Source: UBA7803 sp040219935 (lineage in GTDB: Bacteria > Pseudomonadota > Gammaproteobacteria > Pseudomonadales > Azotimanducaceae). From it: 64,000 bases of DNA. The notes below the pieces were generated by a model. That model did no database searches and was not told the origin of the DNA. It saw only the letters and a program-made list of their open reading frames with translations. Position 1 is the stretch's first letter. Every line of letters starts with the position of its first letter. The position numbers and the translations under genes are program-made. Where the stretch lies: the NCBI GenBank assembly GCA_040219935.1, contig JAVJUA010000083.1, forward strand, positions 1 through 64,000. Reading direction: 5' to 3'. Below, piece by piece: positions 48,889 through 56,327 of this stretch.

Positions 48889-50808
48889 ATGTGTGGCATT
48901 GCCGGTATCGCAGGCTCGTTGACCCCGGACACCGCAGGGCGGGTGCAGGCGATGCTGCGGGCACTGGAACATCGCGGCCCGGACCAGCACGGCCTGTGGT
49001 GCTCGGGGGCCAGCGGACACGGTGCGGTGCTGGGCCACCGCCGCCTGTCGATTCTCGACCTGAGCGAAGCCGGCCGTCAGCCGATGATCCACGCCGGCTC
49101 AGGTGTGGCGCTCAGCTACAACGGCGAGTGCTACAACTTCGCGGAGCTGCGCCGTGAGCTGGAGTCCCTCGGCCACCAGTTCCGCTCCCAGTCCGATACC
49201 GAGGTACTGCTCGCAGCGTACGTGGAGTGGGGTGAGCAGGCCATCGAGCGTTTGCGCGGCATGTTCGCCATCGCCCTGTGGGATCCGCGGGAGCGGTCGT
49301 TGCTGATGGTGCGCGACCGCCTCGGCATCAAGCCCCTGTACTACGCGTGCACGGCCGGGCAAGTGGTGTTCGCCTCCGAGGTGCGCGCCATCCTGCAGGC
49401 CAATCCGGCGCTGCGGCGGCTGGACCGCGTGGCGCTGTCGGCGTACCTGTGGCACGGCTTCGTCCCCGGACCGCGAACACTGGTTGCCGACATCCAGCTC
49501 GTTCCAGCCGGCACGATGCTGCGCGTGCGTGACGATGGCCGGATCGAGGCGCCGCGCCGCTACTGGCGGCTGCCACGCCCGAGTCCGTCGGCGGACGCCG
49601 AGTCCGCCCGCCTCGCAGCCGCAGAGGAACTCGAGCACGCCGTACGCTTGCGCCTGGTGAGTGACGTCCCACTTGGGGTGTTCCTCAGCGGCGGCGTCGA
49701 TTCCTCGGTCATTGCCACGCTGGCGCAACGCAACTCGGCCAAGCCGATTCAGACCTTCAACATCACGTTCGACGATGCAAAATTCGACGAGTCGTCTTAC
49801 GCGGAGCGTGTCGCCCGCGCCCTCGGCACCGAGCACCACCGCATTCCGCTGACCGAGGCCAACTTCCGCGAGCAGCTACCCGCAGCCCTCGATTCGCTGG
49901 ATCAGCCCACGTTCGATGCCGTGAACACCTACTTTGTCAGCCGCGCCGTGCGCGAGGCGGGCTTGACGGTGGCGCTGTCCGGCGCGGGCGGCGACGAGCT
50001 GTTCGGGGGCTATGCGAGCTTCCGGGAGCTGCCCGCCATGCAGACGTGGTCGCGCCTGGCGCGCCCGCTGCCGGCGCGACTGCGCAATCTGCTGGCGGGC
50101 GCGGTGGCGCGCCTGGCGGCGGGCGCAGGCTCGGAAGTCCCGCCGCAGACCCGGTGGGGCAAGCTCGCGGACATTCTGGCAGCAGATGGCGACCCGGTGG
50201 CGCTCTATCAGTGTGCCTATGCGCTGTTCACCCGCCGAATGCATGCTGATCTGCAGCTTCGCGCCGACGAGCCCTTGATGTGGGGCCTGTATCCGGAACG
50301 GTATCAGGAGTTCGCGTCCGAAGTGGCCGGGATGGACCCGCTGTTCACGGTCAGCCATCTCGAGCTGCAAAGCTTCATCGGCGAGCGGCTGCTGCGCGAT
50401 ACCGACACCGCCAGCATGGCCGTTTCGCTGGAGGCGCGGGTGCCCATTCTGGATCACAAGTTCATAGAGGCGGTGTCGCGGCTGCCGGCCGAGAGCCGCT
50501 ACCTGCCGCTGGGGCGCAAGGGTTTTCTCCGCGCCCTGATGGCCGACCACGTGCCGGCCGACATCTTCGACCGGCCGAAGGCCGGGTTCGAGCTGCCCCT
50601 GGAACTGTGGTGCAAGCGGTCTCTGCTGGCGGACATGGATGCGACCTTTCGGGATCTCAACCTGGCACACGCCATCGGCCTCGACGCCGAAGTCACCGCG
50701 CGCATCTGGCGCGCCTTCCGCAAGGGCGGCGCCGGGCTCTACTGGTCCCGGGTATGGGCTCTGTTCGTACTGATGCGCTGGTGCCAGCGCTACGGCGTCT
50801 ACGTTTAG
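48889..50808 (+). CDS. asnB: Glutamine-hydrolysing asparagine synthetase-family amidotransferase
   Basis: A 639-residue two-domain enzyme. The N-terminal class II glutaminase (1-210) has catalytic Cys2 in MCGIAGIAG and SYNGECYNF. The C-terminal synthetase domain has the PP-loop LSGGVDSSVIA (about 265), ALSGAGGDELFGGY and a closing LYWSRVWALFVLMRW. It adenylates a carboxylate and transfers ammonia. In this context the acceptor is probably a sugar acid or an intermediate of the cluster rather than free aspartate; similar proteins occur in exopolysaccharide and exosortase loci. It has the same strand and tight spacing as its neighbours. Confidence 0.9.
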   Translation: MCGIAGIAGSLTPDTAGRVQAMLRALEHRGPDQHGLWCSGASGHGAVLGHRRLSILDLSEAGRQPMIHAGSGVALSYNGECYNFAELRRELESLGHQFRSQSDTEVLLAAYVEWGEQAIERLRGMFAIALWDPRERSLLMVRDRLGIKPLYYACTAGQVVFASEVRAILQANPALRRLDRVALSAYLWHGFVPGPRTLVADIQLVPAGTMLRVRDDGRIEAPRRYWRLPRPSPSADAESARLAAAEELEHAVRLRLVSDVPLGVFLSGGVDSSVIATLAQRNSAKPIQTFNITFDDAKFDESSYAERVARALGTEHHRIPLTEANFREQLPAALDSLDQPTFDAVNTYFVSRAVREAGLTVALSGAGGDELFGGYASFRELPAMQTWSRLARPLPARLRNLLAGAVARLAAGAGSEVPPQTRWGKLADILAADGDPVALYQCAYALFTRRMHADLQLRADEPLMWGLYPERYQEFASEVAGMDPLFTVSHLELQSFIGERLLRDTDTASMAVSLEARVPILDHKFIEAVSRLPAESRYLPLGRKGFLRALMADHVPADIFDRPKAGFELPLELWCKRSLLADMDATFRDLNLAHAIGLDAEVTARIWRAFRKGGAGLYWSRVWALFVLMRWCQRYGVYV

Positions 50809-50818
50809 GGGGTGAGGT

Positions 50819-51799
50819 TTGCAACGCGGCGATAACACGAATTTCGAAGCGGTCCAGCGTCCTGTGGGGCGGCGTTACTGTCTGATCACGCCGTGCCGCA
50901 ACGAAGCGAAGTTCATCGAGACCACGCTGCGCACGACGTGTGCCCAGAGCGTGCTGCCGGCCTTGTGGGTCATCGTCGACGACGGCTCCACCGACGCGAC
51001 GCCCGAGATTCTCGCCCGTTATGCCGCGCAGCACGACTTCATCAAGGTGGTCAAGCGTCAGGATCGCGGCGCGCGGGCGGTGGGGCCAGGCGTGGTGGAA
51101 GCCTTCTACGACGGCCTGTCGCGGGTGGATCTCGACGCGTTCGATTACGTCACCAAGTACGACGGCGACCTCGAAGTGCCGCCGCGTTACTTCGAGCGTG
51201 CCATGGAGCTGATGGAAGCCGATCCCTACCTCGGCAACGTGTCCGGAAAGCTGTTCGAACGCCGTCCCGACGGCTCCCTGTTCGAAGAGCGCACCGGCGA
51301 CGAGAACGCGGTCGGGCCGATCAAGTTCTATCGGGTCGCGTGCTTTCAGGAGATCGGCGGCTTCGTGCGTGAGGTGCAGTGGGACGGCATCGACGGACAC
51401 GTCTGCCGGCTGAATGGCTGGATCGCCTGGTCCACTAACGATCCGGAGATGCGCATCATTCATCTGCGGCCCATGGGCAGCTCCCAGCAGAACATTCAGG
51501 TGGGACGGGCGCGCTGGGGCAGGGGCAAGTACTTCATGGGCTCGGCCTGGTACTACGTGCTGGCATCGGCCCTCTACCGTTCCATAGAGCCGCCGTACGT
51601 GCTGGGAGGGCTCGGCATGATGTACGGCTACCTGAAGGCGGCATTGACCGGACACCGGCGTTACGACAACCCCGAGTGCCGCCGCTACGTGCGGCGATTT
51701 GAGCGCGCCCAGCTGCTGCGGGGCAAGGCGCGGGCGCTGGCTCTGGAGAACGAGCGGATACGCCGGACGGGTCCCCCACCCACGCTGCGCGCCGCCTGA
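50819..51799 (+). CDS. Family 2 glycosyltransferase
   Basis: A 326-residue GT-A glycosyltransferase. It has a nucleotide-sugar-binding N-terminus (YCLITPCRNEAKFIE, WVIVDDGSTDATPEIL), an acidic metal motif in TKYDGDLEVPPRYFE, and WDGIDGHVCRLNGW toward the acceptor side. No multiple membrane helices are evident, so it is probably a cytosolic or membrane-associated transferase. It starts at a TTG behind GGGGGTGAGG, directly after the asnB-like gene, and likely adds a sugar to the product of the cluster. Confidence 0.87.
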   Translation: MQRGDNTNFEAVQRPVGRRYCLITPCRNEAKFIETTLRTTCAQSVLPALWVIVDDGSTDATPEILARYAAQHDFIKVVKRQDRGARAVGPGVVEAFYDGLSRVDLDAFDYVTKYDGDLEVPPRYFERAMELMEADPYLGNVSGKLFERRPDGSLFEERTGDENAVGPIKFYRVACFQEIGGFVREVQWDGIDGHVCRLNGWIAWSTNDPEMRIIHLRPMGSSQQNIQVGRARWGRGKYFMGSAWYYVLASALYRSIEPPYVLGGLGMMYGYLKAALTGHRRYDNPECRRYVRRFERAQLLRGKARALALENERIRRTGPPPTLRAA

Positions 51800-51879
51800 C
51801 CGCGATCGGCGACCGCGTTCCGTCGCGCCGCGCCCGGCGGGCAAGATACTGGTCAGGAACGTTACAACTTCACTACGAG

Positions 51880-51906
51880 CGGCTGCTGTGCCGTTTGCGG
51901 CAGCCG
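51880..51906 (+). other. Hairpin in the gap between the glycosyltransferase and the hydrolase
   Basis: CGGCTGC and GCAGCCG form a perfect 7-bp stem around a 13-base loop, and an overlapping alternative stem TGCCG/CGGCA can form inside it. There is no T-tract, so a simple terminator is unlikely. The rest of the 221-base gap (51800-52020) shows no gene; a weak relative of the direct repeat (ACAACTTCACTAC) lies at 51864-51876. Confidence 0.35.
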
Positions 51907-52020
51907 ACGTAGCATGAAGGCAGAAAGGCGGGGCGCTCGCGGACCTTGGCCGCCGTCTTCAGATTCCGATCGCGTACTTGGCAACGGCTCCGCAGCAAGG
52001 GGAATGCGCGCCGCGCGTCC

Positions 52021-52950
52021 ATGAAAGTGTTTCTTCTCATCGCCATTGCAGCCCTGGTCGCTGCCGGTGCCTACTACGTCTATCTGGGCGCCAGAGCGTA
52101 TCGCCTGGAAGCCGTCGACTTCGCGCCGGCGCGCAGCGCATCGCCGAAGCATCTGCAGCCACCGATCGAAACCATTCATTGGCAGCTGCCGGACGGCGCC
52201 CGGCAGCGTGCTTTCTATATGCCGAGCCGCAATGGCGCCGCCATCGTCTACGTTCATGGCGCGCCGGGGAACGCGGCCGGGTTCGAGGATGACGCCAGGG
52301 CCATGGCGGCTTTCGGCTACGGGGCGCTGCTGGTAGACATGCCCGGGTACGGTGCCAGCGAAGGGAAGCGCGACTGGGGGTCTGCGTATCGACAATCCGT
52401 TCGCGCCGGCCTCGAGTTCCTGCAGCAGCGGCCGGAGATTGCTGCAGATCGGATCGCTGGATTGGGTTACTCCATGGGCGCCCATACCATGGCGCGCGTG
52501 GCGGTGACAGACGATCGAATCAGCGCGCTGGTTTTGCTCGCCGGGTTCACCAACCTCCAGGATCATCTGCACGTTCGTTTCCAGCGCCGGGTGCCGGGCA
52601 TGGGTTACTTCGGCATGGCCGCAGCGGCCGCACACGGCGTCGACGTGCTCGGTATGGATATCGAGCAGGAGGTGGCGCGGCTGGACAGCGCTCCAGTTCT
52701 GGTGATCTCAGGAACACAGGATCATGTAATCCCTGCCGCCATGGCCGAAACGCTCGCCGACAAAGCGCCCCATGGCGAACTCTATCTCATAGACGGTGCC
52801 GGGCACGCCGGATTTGCCGAGATCGCGGGCGATGAATTCTACCGGCGCATTCATCAGTTTCTGGAATCAGCATGGCACGCAGCGGAGACCACCGCACCGA
52901 CAAATTCGCGACGTCCTAACACCGGGGAGATATTGCATGGACAGGTCTGA
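52021..52950 (+). CDS. Membrane-anchored alpha/beta hydrolase
   Basis: A 309-residue protein with an N-terminal membrane helix (about 4-22) and an alpha/beta hydrolase domain: VYVHGAPGNAAGFED (oxyanion), GLGYSMGAHTMA with the nucleophilic Ser, SGTQDHVIP with the acid and DGAGHAGFAE with the His. It resembles BAAT/FrsA-like or acyl-transferase hydrolases. The start at 52021 follows from the signal-anchor; the longer frame adds residues of no clear origin. Its end overlaps the carrier protein gene by 14 bases, so it is translationally linked to the carrier system. Confidence 0.83.
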   Translation: MKVFLLIAIAALVAAGAYYVYLGARAYRLEAVDFAPARSASPKHLQPPIETIHWQLPDGARQRAFYMPSRNGAAIVYVHGAPGNAAGFEDDARAMAAFGYGALLVDMPGYGASEGKRDWGSAYRQSVRAGLEFLQQRPEIAADRIAGLGYSMGAHTMARVAVTDDRISALVLLAGFTNLQDHLHVRFQRRVPGMGYFGMAAAAAHGVDVLGMDIEQEVARLDSAPVLVISGTQDHVIPAAMAETLADKAPHGELYLIDGAGHAGFAEIAGDEFYRRIHQFLESAWHAAETTAPTNSRRPNTGEILHGQV

Positions 52951-53200
52951 GATCGAGCATCACGTCAGAGACGTCGTCGTCGGATTGAACATTCTGGAGG
53001 CGCCCGAGCGGTTGGCCGAACAGACGAGCCTCTATGATGCGGGGATGACGTCACACGCCAGCGTACGGCTCATGCTGGCGTTGGAAGACCGATTCGACCT
53101 GGAGTTTCCGGACGAGATGCTGCAGCGCGAGAGCTTCGAATCCATCGATGCCATCACCCGGGCGATTCACGCCGTTCGATCCGGAGTGACGAGCGCTTGA
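52937..53200 (+). CDS. Acyl/aminoacyl carrier protein
   Basis: An 87-residue four-helix carrier protein. The phosphopantetheine attachment site is Ser39 in YDAGMTSHASVRLM, where the common DSL motif reads TSH. The third-helix segment ALEDRFDLEFPDEML is typical of carrier proteins that partner amino acid:carrier-protein ligases. It would be activated by a PPTase, possibly the one at 37 kb, and loaded by the SerRS-like ligase encoded 1.2 kb downstream. It overlaps the upstream hydrolase. Confidence 0.88.
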   Translation: MDRSEIEHHVRDVVVGLNILEAPERLAEQTSLYDAGMTSHASVRLMLALEDRFDLEFPDEMLQRESFESIDAITRAIHAVRSGVTSA

Positions 53201-53236
53201 ACCGCAGCGCCGAACAGCACCTCGGAGCACGAGCCG

Positions 53237-54424
53237 ATGACTGACGGATTGTCCAAGAACGGCTCTACGCGCGGCCAGGCGCTCGCCCGGCGCATGGACG
53301 AGATCGCCGATGGCGTAGCCGCGTTGCACGCCGATGCGGTCGACCGTGATGCGCGTTTTCCGCACGAGACGTTTGCCGCGCTGCGGCAGGCCGGCATGCT
53401 CAGTGCCGGAGTACCAGAAGCGCTGGGCGGAGCAGGGTGCGCGCTCCGCGAGCTGGCGGAGCTGTGCACGATTCTCGCCCAGCGCTGTGCCTCCAGCGCC
53501 ATGATCCTGGCCATGCACTACATCCAGGTGGCCTGCATCGTCCGGTACCGGGATCACAGTGCGCCGCTTGCGGACTACCTGAGGCGCCTCGCTGCCGAGC
53601 AGCGTCTGATCGCCTCGGTGACCTCCGAGGTCGGGACAGACGGCGACATGCGTCGCAGCATTACGGCGCTGCAGTCGGCGGAAGGTCGAGTCACCTGCAC
53701 CAAGCACGCGACCACCGTTTCCTATGGCCTGCATGCCGATGACCTGCTGCTCACCGCGCGGCGCGCAGACGACGCGCCGGATAGCGATCAGCGACTCATC
53801 CTGGCGCTCTCGGGTGGTTACCGACTGGATTCAACGGGCGCATGGGACACCCTGGGCATGCGCGGGACGTGCAGCCCCGGCGGCGTCGTGACCCTCGAAG
53901 GCGAATCCTGGCAGGTGCTGCCGGCGCCGTTCGGTGACATCGCCGCCGCGACCATGGTGCCGGTATCGCACATTCTCTGGTCGGCATGCTGGCTCGGCAT
54001 CGCCACGGACGCAGCGGCCCGGGCTCGTGCCATCGTGCAGCGCAAGGCCCGCAGCGATCAGCGCGCCGCGCTGCCGGCCGCAGCCCGGCTCGCCAACGTG
54101 GATGGCAAACTGCAGCTCATGCGCGGCGACCTCGGCGCCGTGATTCGTGAACATGAAGACGCGACGGCGACAGCTGATGCGCGTCTGATGTCCAGCCTGG
54201 GGTTGGCCATTCGCTACAACAACCTCAAGCTCAACAGCTCCCGGTTGGTGGTCGAGATCGTCACCGAGGCGCTCGAGATCTGCGGCATCAGCGCATACCG
54301 GAACGATTCCGAATCGAGCCTCGGCCGGCACCTGCGCGACGCGCTGTCGGCGCCGCTGATGATCAGCAACGACAGAATCCGCCAGAATACCGCCACCCTG
54401 CACATGGTGTACAAGAACCGATGA
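53237..54424 (+). CDS. Acyl-CoA dehydrogenase-like flavoprotein acting on carrier-bound substrate
   Basis: A 395-residue protein with the acyl-CoA dehydrogenase fold: the N-terminal helical domain (FPHETFAALRQAGML, VPEALGGAG), the middle beta domain (SVTSEVGTDGDMRRS) and the C-terminal helical domain (LEICGISAYRNDSESSLGRHLRD). It is sandwiched between a carrier protein and an amino acid:carrier-protein ligase with an ATGA overlap, so the likely substrate is an aminoacyl group on the carrier rather than acyl-CoA. Oxidation of carrier-bound amino acids by such flavoproteins is known from natural-product pathways. Confidence 0.85.
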   Translation: MTDGLSKNGSTRGQALARRMDEIADGVAALHADAVDRDARFPHETFAALRQAGMLSAGVPEALGGAGCALRELAELCTILAQRCASSAMILAMHYIQVACIVRYRDHSAPLADYLRRLAAEQRLIASVTSEVGTDGDMRRSITALQSAEGRVTCTKHATTVSYGLHADDLLLTARRADDAPDSDQRLILALSGGYRLDSTGAWDTLGMRGTCSPGGVVTLEGESWQVLPAPFGDIAAATMVPVSHILWSACWLGIATDAAARARAIVQRKARSDQRAALPAAARLANVDGKLQLMRGDLGAVIREHEDATATADARLMSSLGLAIRYNNLKLNSSRLVVEIVTEALEICGISAYRNDSESSLGRHLRDALSAPLMISNDRIRQNTATLHMVYKNR

Positions 54425-55347
54425 GTGCCACGTCAAAGACTGCCTGGTCGAGCAGTGAACTCACCGACGCCCTGATTCGCGAGCGCCTCTGGTTTCCCAG
54501 CGGGGTGCCGGGCGTGTACGGCCGCAGCGGTGCGTTCGAGGATGTGGTGACCGCTTTCGACGCCATCGTCACCGGCATGGCGCACGCCGATGGCGCCGAG
54601 CGGGTGTACTTTCCGCCCGTTGTGTCGCGCCAGGCGCTGGTCACCACCGAATACATGCAGTCGTTTCCGTCGTTGTGCGGTTCGATCCACAGCTTCTGCG
54701 GCGATGAGCGGGCGCACCGTGATCTGATGTCCACGGTGGCGGAGGAGGGCGACTGGGGTGCGCACCTGGCGCAGACGGCGCTGACCCTCACGCCGGCGGC
54801 CTGTTATCCGCTCTATCCCACCCTTAGTGGCACGCTGGCCCCTGGCGGCGGACTATTCGACCTCAGCTCCTACGTGTTCCGCCATGAGCCCTCAGACGAT
54901 CCCGCACGCCTGCAGATCTTCCGCATGCGGGAGAACGTCCGAGTCGGCACGGCCGATGAGGTACGAGCCTGGCGGGCCCGGTGGATGGAGCGTGGGGTCG
55001 CGCTGCTCGAGTCGCTGGGCCTCGACGTCCGCCTGGAAGTCGCCAACGATCCGTTTTTCGGCCGTGCAGGGCGCATGCTCAAGGCCAACCAGCGCACCGA
55101 TGCGGGCAAGTTCGAGATCGTGTCGCCAATCTGTGCCGATCAGGCCCTCACGGCATTGGCATCATTCAACGTGCACGGCGACAAGTTCGGCCACGCCTTC
55201 GATATTCGCAGCAGCGACGGCGGGTGCGCACAGTCGGCCTGCTTCGGCTTCGGGCTGGAGCGCGTCGCGCTGGCGCTGTTCAGGACTCACGGGCTGGACC
55301 TCGGTCGCTGGCCGGAGGACGTGCGCCGGCAGCTGGCGTTGGCATGA
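54421..55347 (+). CDS. Amino acid:[carrier protein] ligase (seryl-tRNA synthetase-like)
   Basis: A 308-residue class II synthetase core without any tRNA-binding arm. Motif 2 is visible as YVFRHEPSDD and LQIFRMRENVRVG, and motif 3 as CFGFGLERVALALF. Zinc ligands expected for the atypical SerRS relatives are Cys128, Glu171 and Cys274, near the spacing of the Bradyrhizobium enzymes. These proteins adenylate Gly or Ala and transfer the residue to the phosphopantetheine of a carrier protein instead of tRNA. It is coupled by ATGA overlaps to the flavoprotein and to the DUF1839 gene. Confidence 0.92.
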   Translation: MSATSKTAWSSSELTDALIRERLWFPSGVPGVYGRSGAFEDVVTAFDAIVTGMAHADGAERVYFPPVVSRQALVTTEYMQSFPSLCGSIHSFCGDERAHRDLMSTVAEEGDWGAHLAQTALTLTPAACYPLYPTLSGTLAPGGGLFDLSSYVFRHEPSDDPARLQIFRMRENVRVGTADEVRAWRARWMERGVALLESLGLDVRLEVANDPFFGRAGRMLKANQRTDAGKFEIVSPICADQALTALASFNVHGDKFGHAFDIRSSDGGCAQSACFGFGLERVALALFRTHGLDLGRWPEDVRRQLALA

Positions 55348-56327
55348 CGCGGTATCGGGTGATCGACGTCGATACCGGGCGTCACTCGGCGAGCCTGCTG
55401 AATACCAGCGATCGGGACTGGCCGGAGACCAACTGCTACGTCGATGTCTGGATCGAGTTGCTGCAGACGCTAGGCCTGGAGGCGTCTGCATGCCTGCCGT
55501 TCACCCTGGCCACGGACTTCGAAGACGATCAATGGATGTTCTTCAAGCCGCCCTTGGCCGATCTCGAAGCGCTGTACGGAATCCGGGTAGAAGAGCTGAC
55601 GTTGTGGCGGTCCCTGGCCGCGCACTGCGTCGCTCAGGTGGCGGCGGGTAAGCTGCCGTTGGTCGAGGTGGATGCCTTCTACCTGCCGGATACCCGTGCG
55701 ACCGATTACCGAACCAACCACACCAAGACCAGCATCGCGATCAACGCCATAGCGCCGGAGTCTGGCGAGCTCGGCTACTTTCACAACCGCGGCTATCACC
55801 AGCTCGACGGCGACGACTTCGATGGACTCTTCCGGCTCGAGGCCCCACCCCTGGCCGGATACCTGCCGCCGTATTGTGAAATCCTCAAGATCGACCGGCT
55901 GCATCGGCTGGACGACCGGGAGCTGCGCGCGCGATCACTTGAGCTGGTTCGGCATCACCTCGGCCGAGCGCCGGCGCGCAACCCCATCGACCGTTTCCGC
56001 GACGGCATCGACGAGCACCTCGCCTGGGTGCTGGAACGGGACCTAGAGGCCTATCATGCCTACGTCTTCGCCTCCGTTCGCCAATGCGGTGCGGCCTTCG
56101 AGTGCGCGGAAACGCTAATGCACTGGCTCGGCAACGCCGCAGACCCGGCCTGGGCTCGGGTGGCCGAGCACTTCGGCACGATCAGCCGCACGTCGAAAAC
56201 GCTGGTGATGAAACTGGCACGGATCGTCAATTCCGGCCAGATGCGCGATCTCTCCGGTCACTTCGACGCCATGGCCGCAGCCTGGACCGATGCCTATGGC
56301 GGCCTGCACGACCTGGTCCGGGCCTGA
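55344..56327 (+). CDS. DUF1839 family protein
   Basis: A 327-residue protein of unknown function starting MTRYRVIDVDTGRHSASL. Notable segments are NCYVDVWIELLQTLGLE, VDAFYLPDT, NHTKTSIAINAI and YFHNRGYHQLDGDDFDGLF, which look like a small catalytic domain with Asp/His candidates, followed by a helical C-terminal half. DUF1839 genes accompany amino acid:carrier-protein ligases in other genomes, so it is probably the transferase or hydrolase that removes or moves the loaded aminoacyl group. ATGA overlap with the ligase, TGATG with the next gene. Confidence 0.85.
   Translation: MTRYRVIDVDTGRHSASLLNTSDRDWPETNCYVDVWIELLQTLGLEASACLPFTLATDFEDDQWMFFKPPLADLEALYGIRVEELTLWRSLAAHCVAQVAAGKLPLVEVDAFYLPDTRATDYRTNHTKTSIAINAIAPESGELGYFHNRGYHQLDGDDFDGLFRLEAPPLAGYLPPYCEILKIDRLHRLDDRELRARSLELVRHHLGRAPARNPIDRFRDGIDEHLAWVLERDLEAYHAYVFASVRQCGAAFECAETLMHWLGNAADPAWARVAEHFGTISRTSKTLVMKLARIVNSGQMRDLSGHFDAMAAAWTDAYGGLHDLVRA

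Noticed and set aside
48025..51799. Exosortase/PEP-CTERM locus
   Set aside because: Deacetylase, amidotransferase and glycosyltransferase are reminiscent of such loci, but there is no exosortase, PEP-CTERM protein or chain-length regulator in the window.
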